A stretch of DNA of 5,439 bases from Acidobacteriota bacterium. GTDB taxonomy: Bacteria; Acidobacteriota; Terriglobia; Terriglobales; Acidobacteriaceae. Each line of letters begins with the position of its first letter. The stretch's first letter is position 1. A program made the translations under genes and the position numbers. Shown piece after piece: positions 1 through 5,439 of this stretch. A model generated the notes under the pieces. The model was given only the letters and a program-made list of their open reading frames with translations. It was not told where the DNA came from and ran no database searches. The DNA lies in NCBI GenBank assembly GCA_021781075.1, contig JAJXXN010000070.1, positions 1-5,439 on the forward strand. Direction: 5' to 3'.

Positions 1-454
1 CCTGGGCCAGCGTCAGGCGCGCGGGCGCGGAGTGCTCCGGCCCCAGGATGGTGACATAAGGGTTGAGCGCGGTTTGCAGCGCCGTCACACCCGCGCCAAG
101 GATAAAGACCGCGGTGAGAAACAACGGGAAGCTGAGCATTTTGGCGGCGGGTATGAAAACCAGGCAGCCCGCCACCTGCACAAATAGCGAGACAACAATC
201 GTGCGCTTGTAGCCAATCAATTCAATGATCTTGGCCGCCGGCGACGAGAACACAAAATAGGCGAGAAAAAACGCCGAGGTGGCCAGCGCGGCCAGTCCCT
301 GGGGCAGGTCGATGATCTTGCGCAAATACGGCACCAGCGCCATGTTCAGCGTGGTAATGAACCCAAAGATGAAAAACAGTGAGGTGACCGCGATGAAGGG
401 TCCCGTATAGCTGCTTCGGCCTGTTTGAGCCGGTGGGGTGGATCGAGTTGCCAT
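1..454 (-). CDS. Sugar MFS transporter, FucP/GluP family (N-terminal part)
   Basis: This is an inner-membrane major-facilitator permease, probably a sugar:proton symporter. Only the first 151 residues are present; the gene runs off the left edge. After a polar tail of about 18 residues, four hydrophobic helices are visible, at roughly 19-41, 56-78, 85-103 and 109-131. Family signatures are FFIFGFITTLN (27-37), a GYKR loop (81-84) between TM2 and TM3, and NPYVTILGPE (131-140) followed by ARLTLAQ (145-151). These match the fucose/glucose-galactose permease group as I remember it. The ATG is chosen because GGGAG (463-467 on the complement) lies 8 nt upstream and the hydrophobic core begins at the expected distance. 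The gene is divergent from the ferritin-VIT1 gene. Compared with E. coli FucP, the TM1 Asp and TM4 Glu appear as Met38 and Gln127. The substrate cannot be told from this fragment. Confidence 0.88.
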   Translation of the reverse strand, partial: MATRSTPPAQTGRSSYTGPFIAVTSLFFIFGFITTLNMALVPYLRKIIDLPQGLAALATSAFFLAYFVFSSPAAKIIELIGYKRTIVVSLFVQVAGCLVFIPAAKMLSFPLFLTAVFILGAGVTALQTALNPYVTILGPEHSAPARLTLAQ

Positions 455-499
455 GTTGATTGCTCCCGCTTCTGGTGAAGTTGTTGTGAACCATGCCGG

Positions 500-520
500 A
501 CGGCGATTGTTGGTCGCCGT
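500..520. repeat. Inverted repeat in divergent intergenic region (possible operator)
   Basis: Perfect 7-bp arms ACGGCGA (500-506) and TCGCCGT (514-520) are separated by 7 nt. The repeat sits 46 bp upstream of the transporter start, in its likely 5' leader or promoter. It could be a repressor-binding site or a small RNA hairpin. No regulator family is recognised from the sequence. Confidence 0.3.
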
Positions 521-527
521 TGATTGC

Positions 528-546
528 TGCATACAAAGTAAATGCA
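528..546. repeat. Inverted repeat TGCAT-N9-ATGCA (possible operator)
   Basis: Arms of 5 bp (528-532 and 542-546) flank an A-rich 9-nt spacer. The repeat lies in the most AT-rich patch between the transporter and the ferritin-VIT1 gene. Its size and symmetry suit a dimeric regulator such as a metal or sugar repressor. Arms this short also occur by chance, and the motif does not match an iron box that I recognise. Confidence 0.25.
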
Positions 547-596
547 CAGGCATCAGGGATGGAAGCGTTGTTTTTTGCGGTGGCCGTGGCGCCTCT

Positions 597-625
597 TTCG
601 CAAAGCCGCACCAAGTGGCTATTCT
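597..625 (+). promoter_or_regulatory. Candidate sigma70-type promoter for the ferritin-VIT1 gene
   Basis: A -35-like TTCGCA (597-602) and a -10-like TATTCT (620-625) are spaced 17 bp, each matching consensus at 4 of 6 positions. Transcription would start near 632. That leaves a leader of about 22 nt carrying the GGAG (640-643) that lies 10 nt before the ATG at 654. The geometry is good but the match is only moderate. Confidence 0.35.
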
Positions 626-653
626 GGATGTGCACCCAGGGAGAAATGCCACC

Positions 654-1856
654 ATGCCCAACGAGGAGTTCACCCCCGCGCAGCGCGAAAAAATTCTGGA
701 GGCGCTCGAAGGCAACTGGCGGGCGGAGATGGAAGGCTACCACACCTACCTCGGCCTGGCGGACAACGAAACCGACGCGGTCCGCGCCCACATCCTGCGC
801 CACCTGGCGGCGGACGAACTGGAGCACGCACGCCTTTGGGGTGACCGCATTGCCGCCCTCGGCGGCCCCATGCCGGCCTACTCCGGCCCCGAGCACGGCG
901 AAGCCGATTCGTTTGCCATGAGCGCCGGCGGGCCCATCATGGCCCTCCGCCGCCTCGAAATCGAGGAGAGCCGCCACATTGCCAACTACGGCAAGCAGTT
1001 GAAGGACCTTGGCGACCACGAATCAATGGCCATCCTGGAGCACATCATCGACGATGAGCGCGAGCACCACCGCGAACTCAGCGCCCTCATCCGCGGCCAC
1101 TATCACGCCGGCGACCACGCGCCCAAAATCGACCCCAAGGCCGTCCTTGAGGAAATGCTCCGCAAGCGCCAACAGGGCAAACCCCAGGCCGGCGCCTGGA
1201 TCGGGGACGCCATCTACGGCGTCAATGATGGCCTCGGTGCCATCTTCGGCATCGTCTCCGGCGTCTCCGGCGCCACCGCGGGCGACGCCCGCTACGTCCT
1301 CCTCGCAGGCATCGCAGGCATGGTCGCCAGCGCACTCTCCATGGGCTCAGGCGCCTACCTCGCCGCCAAAAGCGAGCGCGAAATCTACCAGGCCGAGGTC
1401 GTAAGGGAGCGCGAAGCCATCCATATGAACCGCGCCGAGGCCCGCGAACTGCTCAGCCTCTACTACCAGGTGAAGGGCCTCCCCGCCGTCGATGCCGACC
1501 GCGTCGTCGAGCACATCGCCAAGGATGAGGAGCAGATGGTCCGCGCCCTCACCTTCGAGCGCCTCAACACGAGCGAGGAAGCGCTCTCCAACCCCGTCGT
1601 CTCCGCCAGCTCCGGCGCGCTCTCCACCGCCGTCGGCGCCTTCATCCCCATCATCCCCTTCTTCTGGATGCACGGGCTCAACGCCGTCATCGTCGCCGGC
1701 ATCATCTCACTCGCCGCGCATTTCGCCGTCGGGGCAGCAAAAAGCCTCATCACCGTCCGCTCCTGGTGGTCCTCGGGTTTGGAGATGACGGTTGTGGGCG
1801 CGGTTGAGGGTGCGGTGACATATGGCGTTGGCTTGCTGCTCGGCGCGGGGGTGTAA
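654..1856 (+). CDS. Ferritin-like/VIT1 fusion membrane protein (MbfA-type Fe/Mn exporter)
   Basis: The protein has 400 residues and two domains. Residues 10-150 form a rubrerythrin/ferritin-like four-helix bundle with likely di-iron ligands: E25/E27, E55xxH58 (in DELEH), E105xxH108 (in EESRH) and E135xxH138 (in DDEREHH). After a charged linker (155-178), residues 180-400 form a VIT1/CCC1 cation transporter. It contains NDG (191-193), helices near 183-206 and 213-238, a charged cytoplasmic stretch (240-310), then helices near 318-338 (with FIPIIPFF), 342-362 and 377-399. Family knowledge (MbfA of rhizobia) suggests the ferritin-like part senses or binds Fe2+ at the cytoplasmic face and the VIT1 part exports it, protecting against iron and peroxide stress. 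Mn export is an alternative. The start at 654 is preferred over an in-frame ATG at 438: it has GGAG upstream, begins just before the folded domain, and avoids overlap with the divergent transporter. Transcription ends at the hairpin at 1892. Confidence 0.9.
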   Translation: MPNEEFTPAQREKILEALEGNWRAEMEGYHTYLGLADNETDAVRAHILRHLAADELEHARLWGDRIAALGGPMPAYSGPEHGEADSFAMSAGGPIMALRRLEIEESRHIANYGKQLKDLGDHESMAILEHIIDDEREHHRELSALIRGHYHAGDHAPKIDPKAVLEEMLRKRQQGKPQAGAWIGDAIYGVNDGLGAIFGIVSGVSGATAGDARYVLLAGIAGMVASALSMGSGAYLAAKSEREIYQAEVVREREAIHMNRAEARELLSLYYQVKGLPAVDADRVVEHIAKDEEQMVRALTFERLNTSEEALSNPVVSASSGALSTAVGAFIPIIPFFWMHGLNAVIVAGIISLAAHFAVGAAKSLITVRSWWSSGLEMTVVGAVEGAVTYGVGLLLGAGV

Positions 1857-1891
1857 AGCTAGTTCAGCCAGCAAATGAATTCGGAAAATAA

Positions 1892-1921
1892 AAAGGCGCG
1901 GCATCAACCGCGCCTTTCTTT
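1892..1921. terminator. Bidirectional rho-independent terminator
   Basis: Perfect 10-bp arms AAAGGCGCGG (1892-1901) and CCGCGCCTTT (1908-1917) enclose a 6-nt loop. A T-rich tail (CTTTT) follows on the plus strand, and AAAATAAAA precedes on the left, giving a U-rich tail on the minus strand. The hairpin lies between the stop of the ferritin-VIT1 gene (1856) and the stop of hemY (1937), which converge, so it can serve both. Confidence 0.9.
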
Positions 1922-1936
1922 TCATGTCTGCATTGT

Positions 1937-3397
1937 TTAGTTTGACGACGCAATCTCACCCGCCGCTTTTTTCCCCAGCCGGATGCAATCGGAAATCCCG
2001 ATCCCGTCATATGCGTTCCCCGCCAGGTACAAGCCCTTCAGCTTCGCAGCCCGCTCTGCAATCCGCGCCTTCCTCGCGTTATGGCCCACCGAATACTGCG
2101 CCATCGACCGGCTCCAGCGCGTCACACGCTCCGCTGTCGGCGCGGCCGCAATCCCCAAAATCTCCTTCAACTCGCGCTTGACGGTTGCGATGAGATGCGC
2201 ATCCGACTCTGCAAGGAGTGCCTCACCCCGCATCCCGCCGAGGAAAGCGCGCAGCACGGCTTTGCCCTCAGGTGTGCGGCCCAGAAATTTGCGATGCACA
2301 AACGTGCATGCCAGCATCGACCGCCCCTCGCTCGCCGGCACCAGAAAACCAAAGCCCTCGGGCAGCTTCAGCGCCGCTTCGTCGTCATAAACCAGGTTCA
2401 CCGTCACTGACGACGAATACGTCACCGCCGTCAACTCCGCCGCCAGTTGCGCATCCACACGCTCCAGCAACTTCCCCGCCGCCCATGCCGGCGTCGCCAA
2501 AATCACCGCGTCAAATGTCTGTTCCGCCGCCGGCCCCGCCTCGGCCGAACCCGTGCGGACAATCCAGCCCGCACCCGTCGGCTCAACAGACGCGACTGGC
2601 GTCCTGACCCGCAGGTTGGCCGGGTTCAGCTTGGCCACAATCGCACTGGTCAGTTGGCTCATGCCGCCCTTGAGGGTGGTAAAAATCGTACGCGGCGCGG
2701 CTCCCGCGCCTTTGCCCGCCTGCCCGCCGCCCACCGCGCTCGGGCCTGCGCTCACCGCCCGTGCCTTCATCGCCTTGCGCATCTTGGCATAGCTGGCCAG
2801 CATCCCCCGCGTCAGGGAACCATGCTCGCGCTCCATCTCCACAAGCTTCGGCAATACTGTCTGCGCGCTCAACTGGCTTGAGTCGCCGCCGTAAATTCCG
2901 CTCAGCAGCGGGTCAGCCAAACGCTCCACCGCCTCCTTGCCGTAATGCCGCCGCACCAGCTCCGCCACCGATTCATCCCGCCCATCCGTCTTCCGCGGCG
3001 GATGCAACAGCTCCATCCCCATCCGGAGCTTCGTCCCCCAACTGAAAAGCCGCGTCGTCATCGTCGGTATCAGCTTTGTCGGAATCAAAAACATCAAACC
3101 GTCCGGCAGCGGGATCAGCCGGTTCTTCACCACAATAAAAGTCTTGCGCTCCTCGTCATTCGAGCCCACCAGCTCGCCGCCCAATCCAAGCTCCCGCGCC
3201 AACTCCGCCGCCTGCGGCTTCTCACTCAAAAACGAGTCCGGCCCCAGTTCCAGCACCGCACCGCCCACAATCTCGGAGTTGATGACGCCGCCCAGCCGCG
3301 GCGCCGCCTCAAAAAGCGTGTATTGAATTCTTTTTTTCTCCAGCTCGTAAGCGGCGGCCAGCCCCGCCACTCCGCCGCCAATAATCGCTACCCGCAT
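1937..3397 (-). CDS. hemY: Protoporphyrinogen/coproporphyrinogen oxidase, FAD- and O2-dependent
   Basis: This enzyme catalyses a six-electron oxidation late in haem synthesis: protoporphyrinogen IX to protoporphyrin IX, or coproporphyrinogen III to coproporphyrin III in the coproporphyrin-dependent route. It is usually membrane-associated. The 486 residues fit the family. Visible are the FAD Rossmann motif GGGVAG (7-12) with FEAAPRLGG (29-37), LELGPDSF (49-56), LADPLLSGIYGGD (160-172), and the C-terminal FAD segment AGNAYDGIGISDCIRLGKKA (459-478). An Ala/Gly-rich stretch at about 209-235 looks like a flexible insertion. The ATG is preceded by GGAAG at 5 nt and GGAGG at 13 nt. The gene is divergent from ispE with a 96-bp gap and convergent with the ferritin-VIT1 gene. 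The same family is called HemG in some annotations and CgoX when coproporphyrinogen is the substrate; sequence alone does not settle which. Confidence 0.93.
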   Translation of the reverse strand: MRVAIIGGGVAGLAAAYELEKKRIQYTLFEAAPRLGGVINSEIVGGAVLELGPDSFLSEKPQAAELARELGLGGELVGSNDEERKTFIVVKNRLIPLPDGLMFLIPTKLIPTMTTRLFSWGTKLRMGMELLHPPRKTDGRDESVAELVRRHYGKEAVERLADPLLSGIYGGDSSQLSAQTVLPKLVEMEREHGSLTRGMLASYAKMRKAMKARAVSAGPSAVGGGQAGKGAGAAPRTIFTTLKGGMSQLTSAIVAKLNPANLRVRTPVASVEPTGAGWIVRTGSAEAGPAAEQTFDAVILATPAWAAGKLLERVDAQLAAELTAVTYSSSVTVNLVYDDEAALKLPEGFGFLVPASEGRSMLACTFVHRKFLGRTPEGKAVLRAFLGGMRGEALLAESDAHLIATVKRELKEILGIAAAPTAERVTRWSRSMAQYSVGHNARKARIAERAAKLKGLYLAGNAYDGIGISDCIRLGKKAAGEIASSN

Positions 3398-3481
3398 TTT
3401 TTCTTCCAGACCTCCAACAGTTTCAGGCTACAACGCGCGGGGGTGGGGGCGTGGGTGATGCGAGTCACTCCGCCACCCCGC

Positions 3482-3487
3482 TAAAAT
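3482..3487 (+). promoter_or_regulatory. -10-like box TAAAAT positioned for leaderless ispE mRNA
   Basis: TAAAAT matches the -10 consensus at 5 of 6 positions and ends 6 nt before the ispE ATG at 3494. Transcription would therefore begin at or within a base or two of the start codon. No Shine-Dalgarno sequence lies in the 15 nt before the ATG, and no good -35 box is found 16-18 nt upstream of the box. Chance occurrence is possible, since this is a short AT-rich run in GC-rich DNA. Confidence 0.45.
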
Positions 3488-3493
3488 AAACCC

Positions 3494-4504
3494 ATGCCCA
3501 CAGCCGTCCGCTCGCACTCGAAAATCAACCTCGGCCTCTATATAGGAGCGCCCCGGCCCGACGGCTTCCACTCCCTCGCCACCGTCTACCAGACCCTCGA
3601 ACTCCACGACATCGTCGAAATCTCCGCAACCACCGCCCCGCAAACCCGCATCCACCTCGAATCAAACGACCACCGCGTCCCCTGCGACCCGCGCAACACC
3701 GCCTGGAAGATGGTGGAACTGACGCTTGCGGCACTCAACCTCACCGCCGGGGTCCAAATCACCATCCACAAACGCCTCCCCGTACAGGGCGGGCTCGGCG
3801 CAGGCTCGGCCAATGCTGTCGCCGCGCTCATCGGCCTCGAAAATGAATTGGGCATCGTGGATGCACCCGAATGGCAGGCAAAAAAACTGGAGATTGCCGC
3901 CCAGGTCGGCTCCGACGTCCCCCTCTTCCTCATCGGCGGCGCCGTCCTCGGCACCGACCGCGGCCAGCTCGTCGAAGCTCTCCCCGACTTTGAACCTGTC
4001 TGGTGCGTCGTCGCCGTGCCCGCCATCGGTGTTTCCACTGCCAAGGCCTTTGCCGACTGGGACGCCCTCTGCGCCGCAGGGAACTTGACCGCGGGGCTGT
4101 CTGCCGATAAACTAAGTAAGTTGAGTCAGGCTTTGGCATCCGCCTTTGAGTCAGGCTCATCCGGTGTCCTCCCCACGGGGGAGAACCTTGCGGGACTTGA
4201 GTCCGCGCTTGTCCGAACCGGGATCCTTGGCTGGATCGAGAACGACTTTGAAAAGGTCGTCTTCCCCCAGCAACCTTCCCTCCTCGAGATAAAGCAGGCA
4301 CTTGCGTCCCCCGGTACCCCGGGTGAGGCCCTCCATGCGGCGTTGTCCGGTTCGGGCTCAGCGCTTTTCGGGCTGTATGCAAGCCTTGAAAATGCCGAGG
4401 CGGCCATCGCGCGCCTGCGCCAGGGGGGCATCGAGTCGTACCTGACCCGCACCCTGCCACGCAGCGAGTACTGGCAAAAGATGCTGGCCTCAACCCGCAA
4501 GTAA
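3494..4504 (+). CDS. ispE: 4-diphosphocytidyl-2-C-methyl-D-erythritol kinase
   Basis: IspE is the cytosolic GHMP-family kinase of the MEP isoprenoid pathway. It phosphorylates the 2-hydroxyl of CDP-methylerythritol using ATP. Visible are the N-terminal substrate-binding block SKINLGLYI (9-17) with catalytic-type Lys10, PDGFHSL (22-28), the Gly-rich ATP-binding loop QGGLGAGSANA (98-108), GSDVPLFL with catalytic-type Asp141, and the third GHMP motif ALSGSGSALFGLY near 283-295. Lys10 and Asp141 fall at the same numbers as in E. coli IspE. At 336 residues it is longer than the E. coli enzyme (about 283). The extra length lies mainly in a Ser/Leu/Ala-rich segment between about 196 and 240, where codons are also less consistently C-ending. 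The ATG at 3494 has no Shine-Dalgarno but directly precedes the conserved N-terminus. The following tRNA-Gln and prs are on the same strand. Confidence 0.95.
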   Translation: MPTAVRSHSKINLGLYIGAPRPDGFHSLATVYQTLELHDIVEISATTAPQTRIHLESNDHRVPCDPRNTAWKMVELTLAALNLTAGVQITIHKRLPVQGGLGAGSANAVAALIGLENELGIVDAPEWQAKKLEIAAQVGSDVPLFLIGGAVLGTDRGQLVEALPDFEPVWCVVAVPAIGVSTAKAFADWDALCAAGNLTAGLSADKLSKLSQALASAFESGSSGVLPTGENLAGLESALVRTGILGWIENDFEKVVFPQQPSLLEIKQALASPGTPGEALHAALSGSGSALFGLYASLENAEAAIARLRQGGIESYLTRTLPRSEYWQKMLASTRK

Positions 4505-4534
4505 GGCAATTATTTCGGGGCAAGATTTTCAGCA

Positions 4535-4564
4535 TTGACAGGATTCCGATGGGCGCGAAACACT
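4535..4564 (+). promoter_or_regulatory. Candidate promoter for tRNA-Gln
   Basis: A perfect consensus -35 TTGACA (4535-4540) is followed after 18 bp by AACACT (4559-4564), a weak -10 (3 of 6). Transcription would start about 13 nt before the mature tRNA 5' end at 4584, with a GC-rich discriminator typical of stable-RNA promoters. The -35 is convincing and the -10 is not. Confidence 0.5.
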
Positions 4565-4583
4565 GCCTCTCGGTTCCAGCAGT

Positions 4584-4657
4584 TGGGCGATCGTCTAATG
4601 GTAGGACCGTGCCCTTTGGAGGCACTTGTCCAGGTTCGAATCCTGGTCGCCCAGCCA
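4584..4657 (+). tRNA. tRNA-Gln (anticodon TTG)
   Basis: A full cloverleaf can be drawn. Acceptor TGGGCGA (4584-4590) pairs perfectly with TCGCCCA (4647-4653). The D stem GTC/GAC encloses a loop containing GG. Anticodon stem GTGCC/GGCAC (4609-4613/4621-4625) has the 7-nt loop CTTTGGA, giving anticodon TTG at 4616-4618. A 4-nt variable region follows, then T stem CCAGG/CCTGG with loop TTCGAAT. The discriminator is G4654 and CCA is encoded (4655-4657). The U1-A72 pair is the known tRNA-Gln identity feature used by GatCAB and by GlnRS. The tRNA lies 79 bp after ispE and 196 bp before prs. Confidence 0.97.
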
Positions 4658-4716
4658 AGACTCCTGCCAAGGGCATTTTGTCGCCCAACAGCCGGGGTGG
4701 CAGTTCAGCTTGGGAC

Positions 4717-4748
4717 CTTGCAAAGCAAGCCCAGGCTTGGCGATTTTT
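4717..4748 (+). terminator. Weak terminator or attenuator-like hairpins after tRNA-Gln
   Basis: CAAGC (4726-4730) pairs with GCTTG (4735-4739) around a CCAG loop, and TTTTT follows at 4744-4748 after CGA. This could end the tRNA transcript. The upstream CTTGC (4717-4721) pairs with GCAAG (4725-4729), which overlaps the first arm, so the two hairpins exclude each other. The stems are only 5 bp, so termination would be weak. Confidence 0.35.
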
Positions 4749-4839
4749 GGGGGCTATCGCAGCACCTTGAAATCGCATCAGGCGCGCTTAACCGGCGCAC
4801 AAGCCTGAATCATCAACCGCACCAACGCCAACCAGCTTT

Positions 4840-4846
4840 GGAGGGG
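4840..4846 (+). promoter_or_regulatory. Strong Shine-Dalgarno site of prs
   Basis: GGAGGGG lies 7 nt before the ATG at 4854. It is the best ribosome-binding site in the window, and it fixes the prs start upstream of the conserved core, so the N-terminal extension is probably translated. Confidence 0.8.
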
Positions 4847-4853
4847 ATTTGAG

Positions 4854-5439
4854 ATGGAAGCGAGCGCAGTGTTGAAGCCCGACGCAACGGAAGAACCAAA
4901 GACCAAACCGGTCGCCGAAAAAAAACGCACGCGGAACCTGAGCGAGGACAAGCACTTCAAGCTCTTCTGCGGCTCGGCAAACCGCGCCTTGGCCACTGAG
5001 ATTGCCAAGCACATCGGCACCACCGTGGGCGAGGCCAAGTTGCAGCGCTTTGCTGACGGCGAAGTCTACTTTCAGCTTCTTGAGAATGTCCGCGGCGTGG
5101 ATGTGTTTGTGGTGCAGCCCACTTGTTATCCGGTGGATCAGCACTTGGTGGAGCTTCTGGTGATTATTGATGCACTCAAGCGGGCCTCGGCGGCCAGGAT
5201 CACGGTGGTGGTGCCGTATTACGGCTACGCCCGCCAGGATCGCAAGGACCGTCCCCGCGTGGCCATCAGCGCCAAGCTCATCGCTGACCTGCTGACCACG
5301 GCCGGCGCCAACCGCGCCCTGTTTGTGGACCTGCACGCCGCCCAGATTCAGGGCTTCTTCAACATTCCGGTCGATCATCTGTTTGCCAGCCCGGTGCTGG
5401 TCAGCTATTTCCGCGAGCTCCATCTGCCCAACCTGACCG
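4854..5439 (+). CDS. prs: Ribose-phosphate pyrophosphokinase (PRPP synthetase), N-terminal part
   Basis: Prs is the cytosolic enzyme that makes PRPP from ribose 5-phosphate and ATP, feeding purine, pyrimidine, His, Trp and NAD synthesis. The first 195 residues are present; the right edge cuts the gene before the PRPP-binding loop. Recognisable blocks are KLFCGSAN (36-43), RFADGEVYFQLLENVRG (65-81), the ATP-binding PYYGYARQDRK (121-131), RVAISAKL (135-142), and VDLHAAQIQGFF (158-169) with the metal/substrate-binding His161. Compared with E. coli Prs, the shared motifs are shifted by about 31 residues. The difference is a Lys/Glu-rich, probably disordered N-terminal tail (1-33). The start is set by GGAGGGG 7 nt upstream. 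In related genomes, as I recall them, prs after tRNA-Gln is followed by the ribosomal L25 gene and pth; that part is outside the window. Confidence 0.96.
   Translation, partial: MEASAVLKPDATEEPKTKPVAEKKRTRNLSEDKHFKLFCGSANRALATEIAKHIGTTVGEAKLQRFADGEVYFQLLENVRGVDVFVVQPTCYPVDQHLVELLVIIDALKRASAARITVVVPYYGYARQDRKDRPRVAISAKLIADLLTTAGANRALFVDLHAAQIQGFFNIPVDHLFASPVLVSYFRELHLPNLT

Larger units (their letters stand above)
4658..4853 (+). other. Spacer between tRNA-Gln and prs (prs 5' region)
   Basis: No convincing gene is seen in these 196 bp. The octamer GTCGCCCA from the tRNA 3' end (4646-4653) recurs at 4680-4687. A D-arm-like hairpin GTTC/GGAC (4703-4716) is followed immediately by the small hairpins at 4717-4739. 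A -35-like TTGAAA lies at 4767-4772, but no good -10 follows it, so prs may have its own weak promoter here or be read through from upstream. Confidence 0.4.

Noticed and set aside
438..653. Upstream in-frame ATG extending the ferritin-VIT1 protein by 72 residues
   Set aside because: It would overlap the divergent transporter start and the intergenic promoter region. The added residues resemble no domain, and the ATG at 654 has a Shine-Dalgarno and immediately precedes the domain.
222..1019. Minus-strand open frame of 265 codons
   Set aside because: It overlaps the transporter in another frame and runs antisense through the ferritin-like domain. Both of those have clear family motifs and this has none.
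1009..1788. Plus-strand frames rich in Ser/Pro/Ala inside the ferritin-VIT1 gene
   Set aside because: These are off-frame readings of GC-rich coding sequence with low-complexity composition and no independent start signal.
2945..3484. Plus-strand open frame of 179 codons
   Set aside because: It is antisense to hemY, rich in Arg/Pro/His as expected from GC-rich shadow frames, and has no recognisable motif or start site.
3930..4778. Long minus-strand open frame of 282 codons across ispE, the tRNA and the spacer
   Set aside because: Part of its translation (GRPGFEPG-like) is simply the antisense of the tRNA-Gln T arm, a well-known source of spurious proteins. The rest is antisense to ispE.
1..5439. 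Phage, IS element, CRISPR array, toxin-antitoxin or defence system
   Set aside because: No transposase, integrase, direct-repeat array or defence-type motif was found on either strand. All large frames are accounted for by housekeeping or transport genes.

Overview
The window is GC-rich, gene-dense bacterial chromosome. Gene order and protein flavour suggest an Acidobacteriota member (Terriglobia-like). The clue is ispE, then tRNA-Gln(TTG), then prs, together with a FucP/GluP-type sugar transporter and a ferritin-VIT1 fusion protein. This assignment comes from remembered family resemblance, not from a search.

Layout from left to right. (1) At 1-454 on the minus strand is the N-terminal 151 residues of a sugar:H+ major-facilitator transporter, cut by the left edge. 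(2) A divergent intergenic region of about 200 bp (455-653) holds two short inverted repeats and a plausible plus-strand promoter. (3) At 654-1856 (+) is a ferritin-like/VIT1 membrane protein of the MbfA type, probably an Fe/Mn exporter. (4) A strong hairpin at 1892-1917, with A-rich and T-rich flanks, terminates two convergent genes. (5) At 1937-3397 (-) is the FAD-dependent protoporphyrinogen/coproporphyrinogen oxidase HemY (HemG in some annotations). (6) A 96-bp divergent gap contains a -10-like box placed so that the ispE mRNA could be leaderless. (7) At 3494-4504 (+) is IspE of the MEP isoprenoid pathway. (8) tRNA-Gln(TTG) at 4584-4657 has a consensus -35 box upstream. (9) A 196-bp spacer holds small competing hairpins. 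(10) From 4854 to the right edge (+) is the first 195 residues of PRPP synthetase (Prs), with an N-terminal extension of about 30 residues.

Functionally this is a housekeeping neighbourhood: haem, isoprenoid, tRNA and PRPP supply. The iron-handling fusion protein lies next to the haem gene but points towards it, so the two are not an operon. I see no phage, IS, CRISPR or defence system. The more unusual points are the ferritin-VIT1 fusion, the possible leaderless ispE, the substituted putative proton-coupling positions in the transporter, the Prs extension, and the structured spacer before prs.
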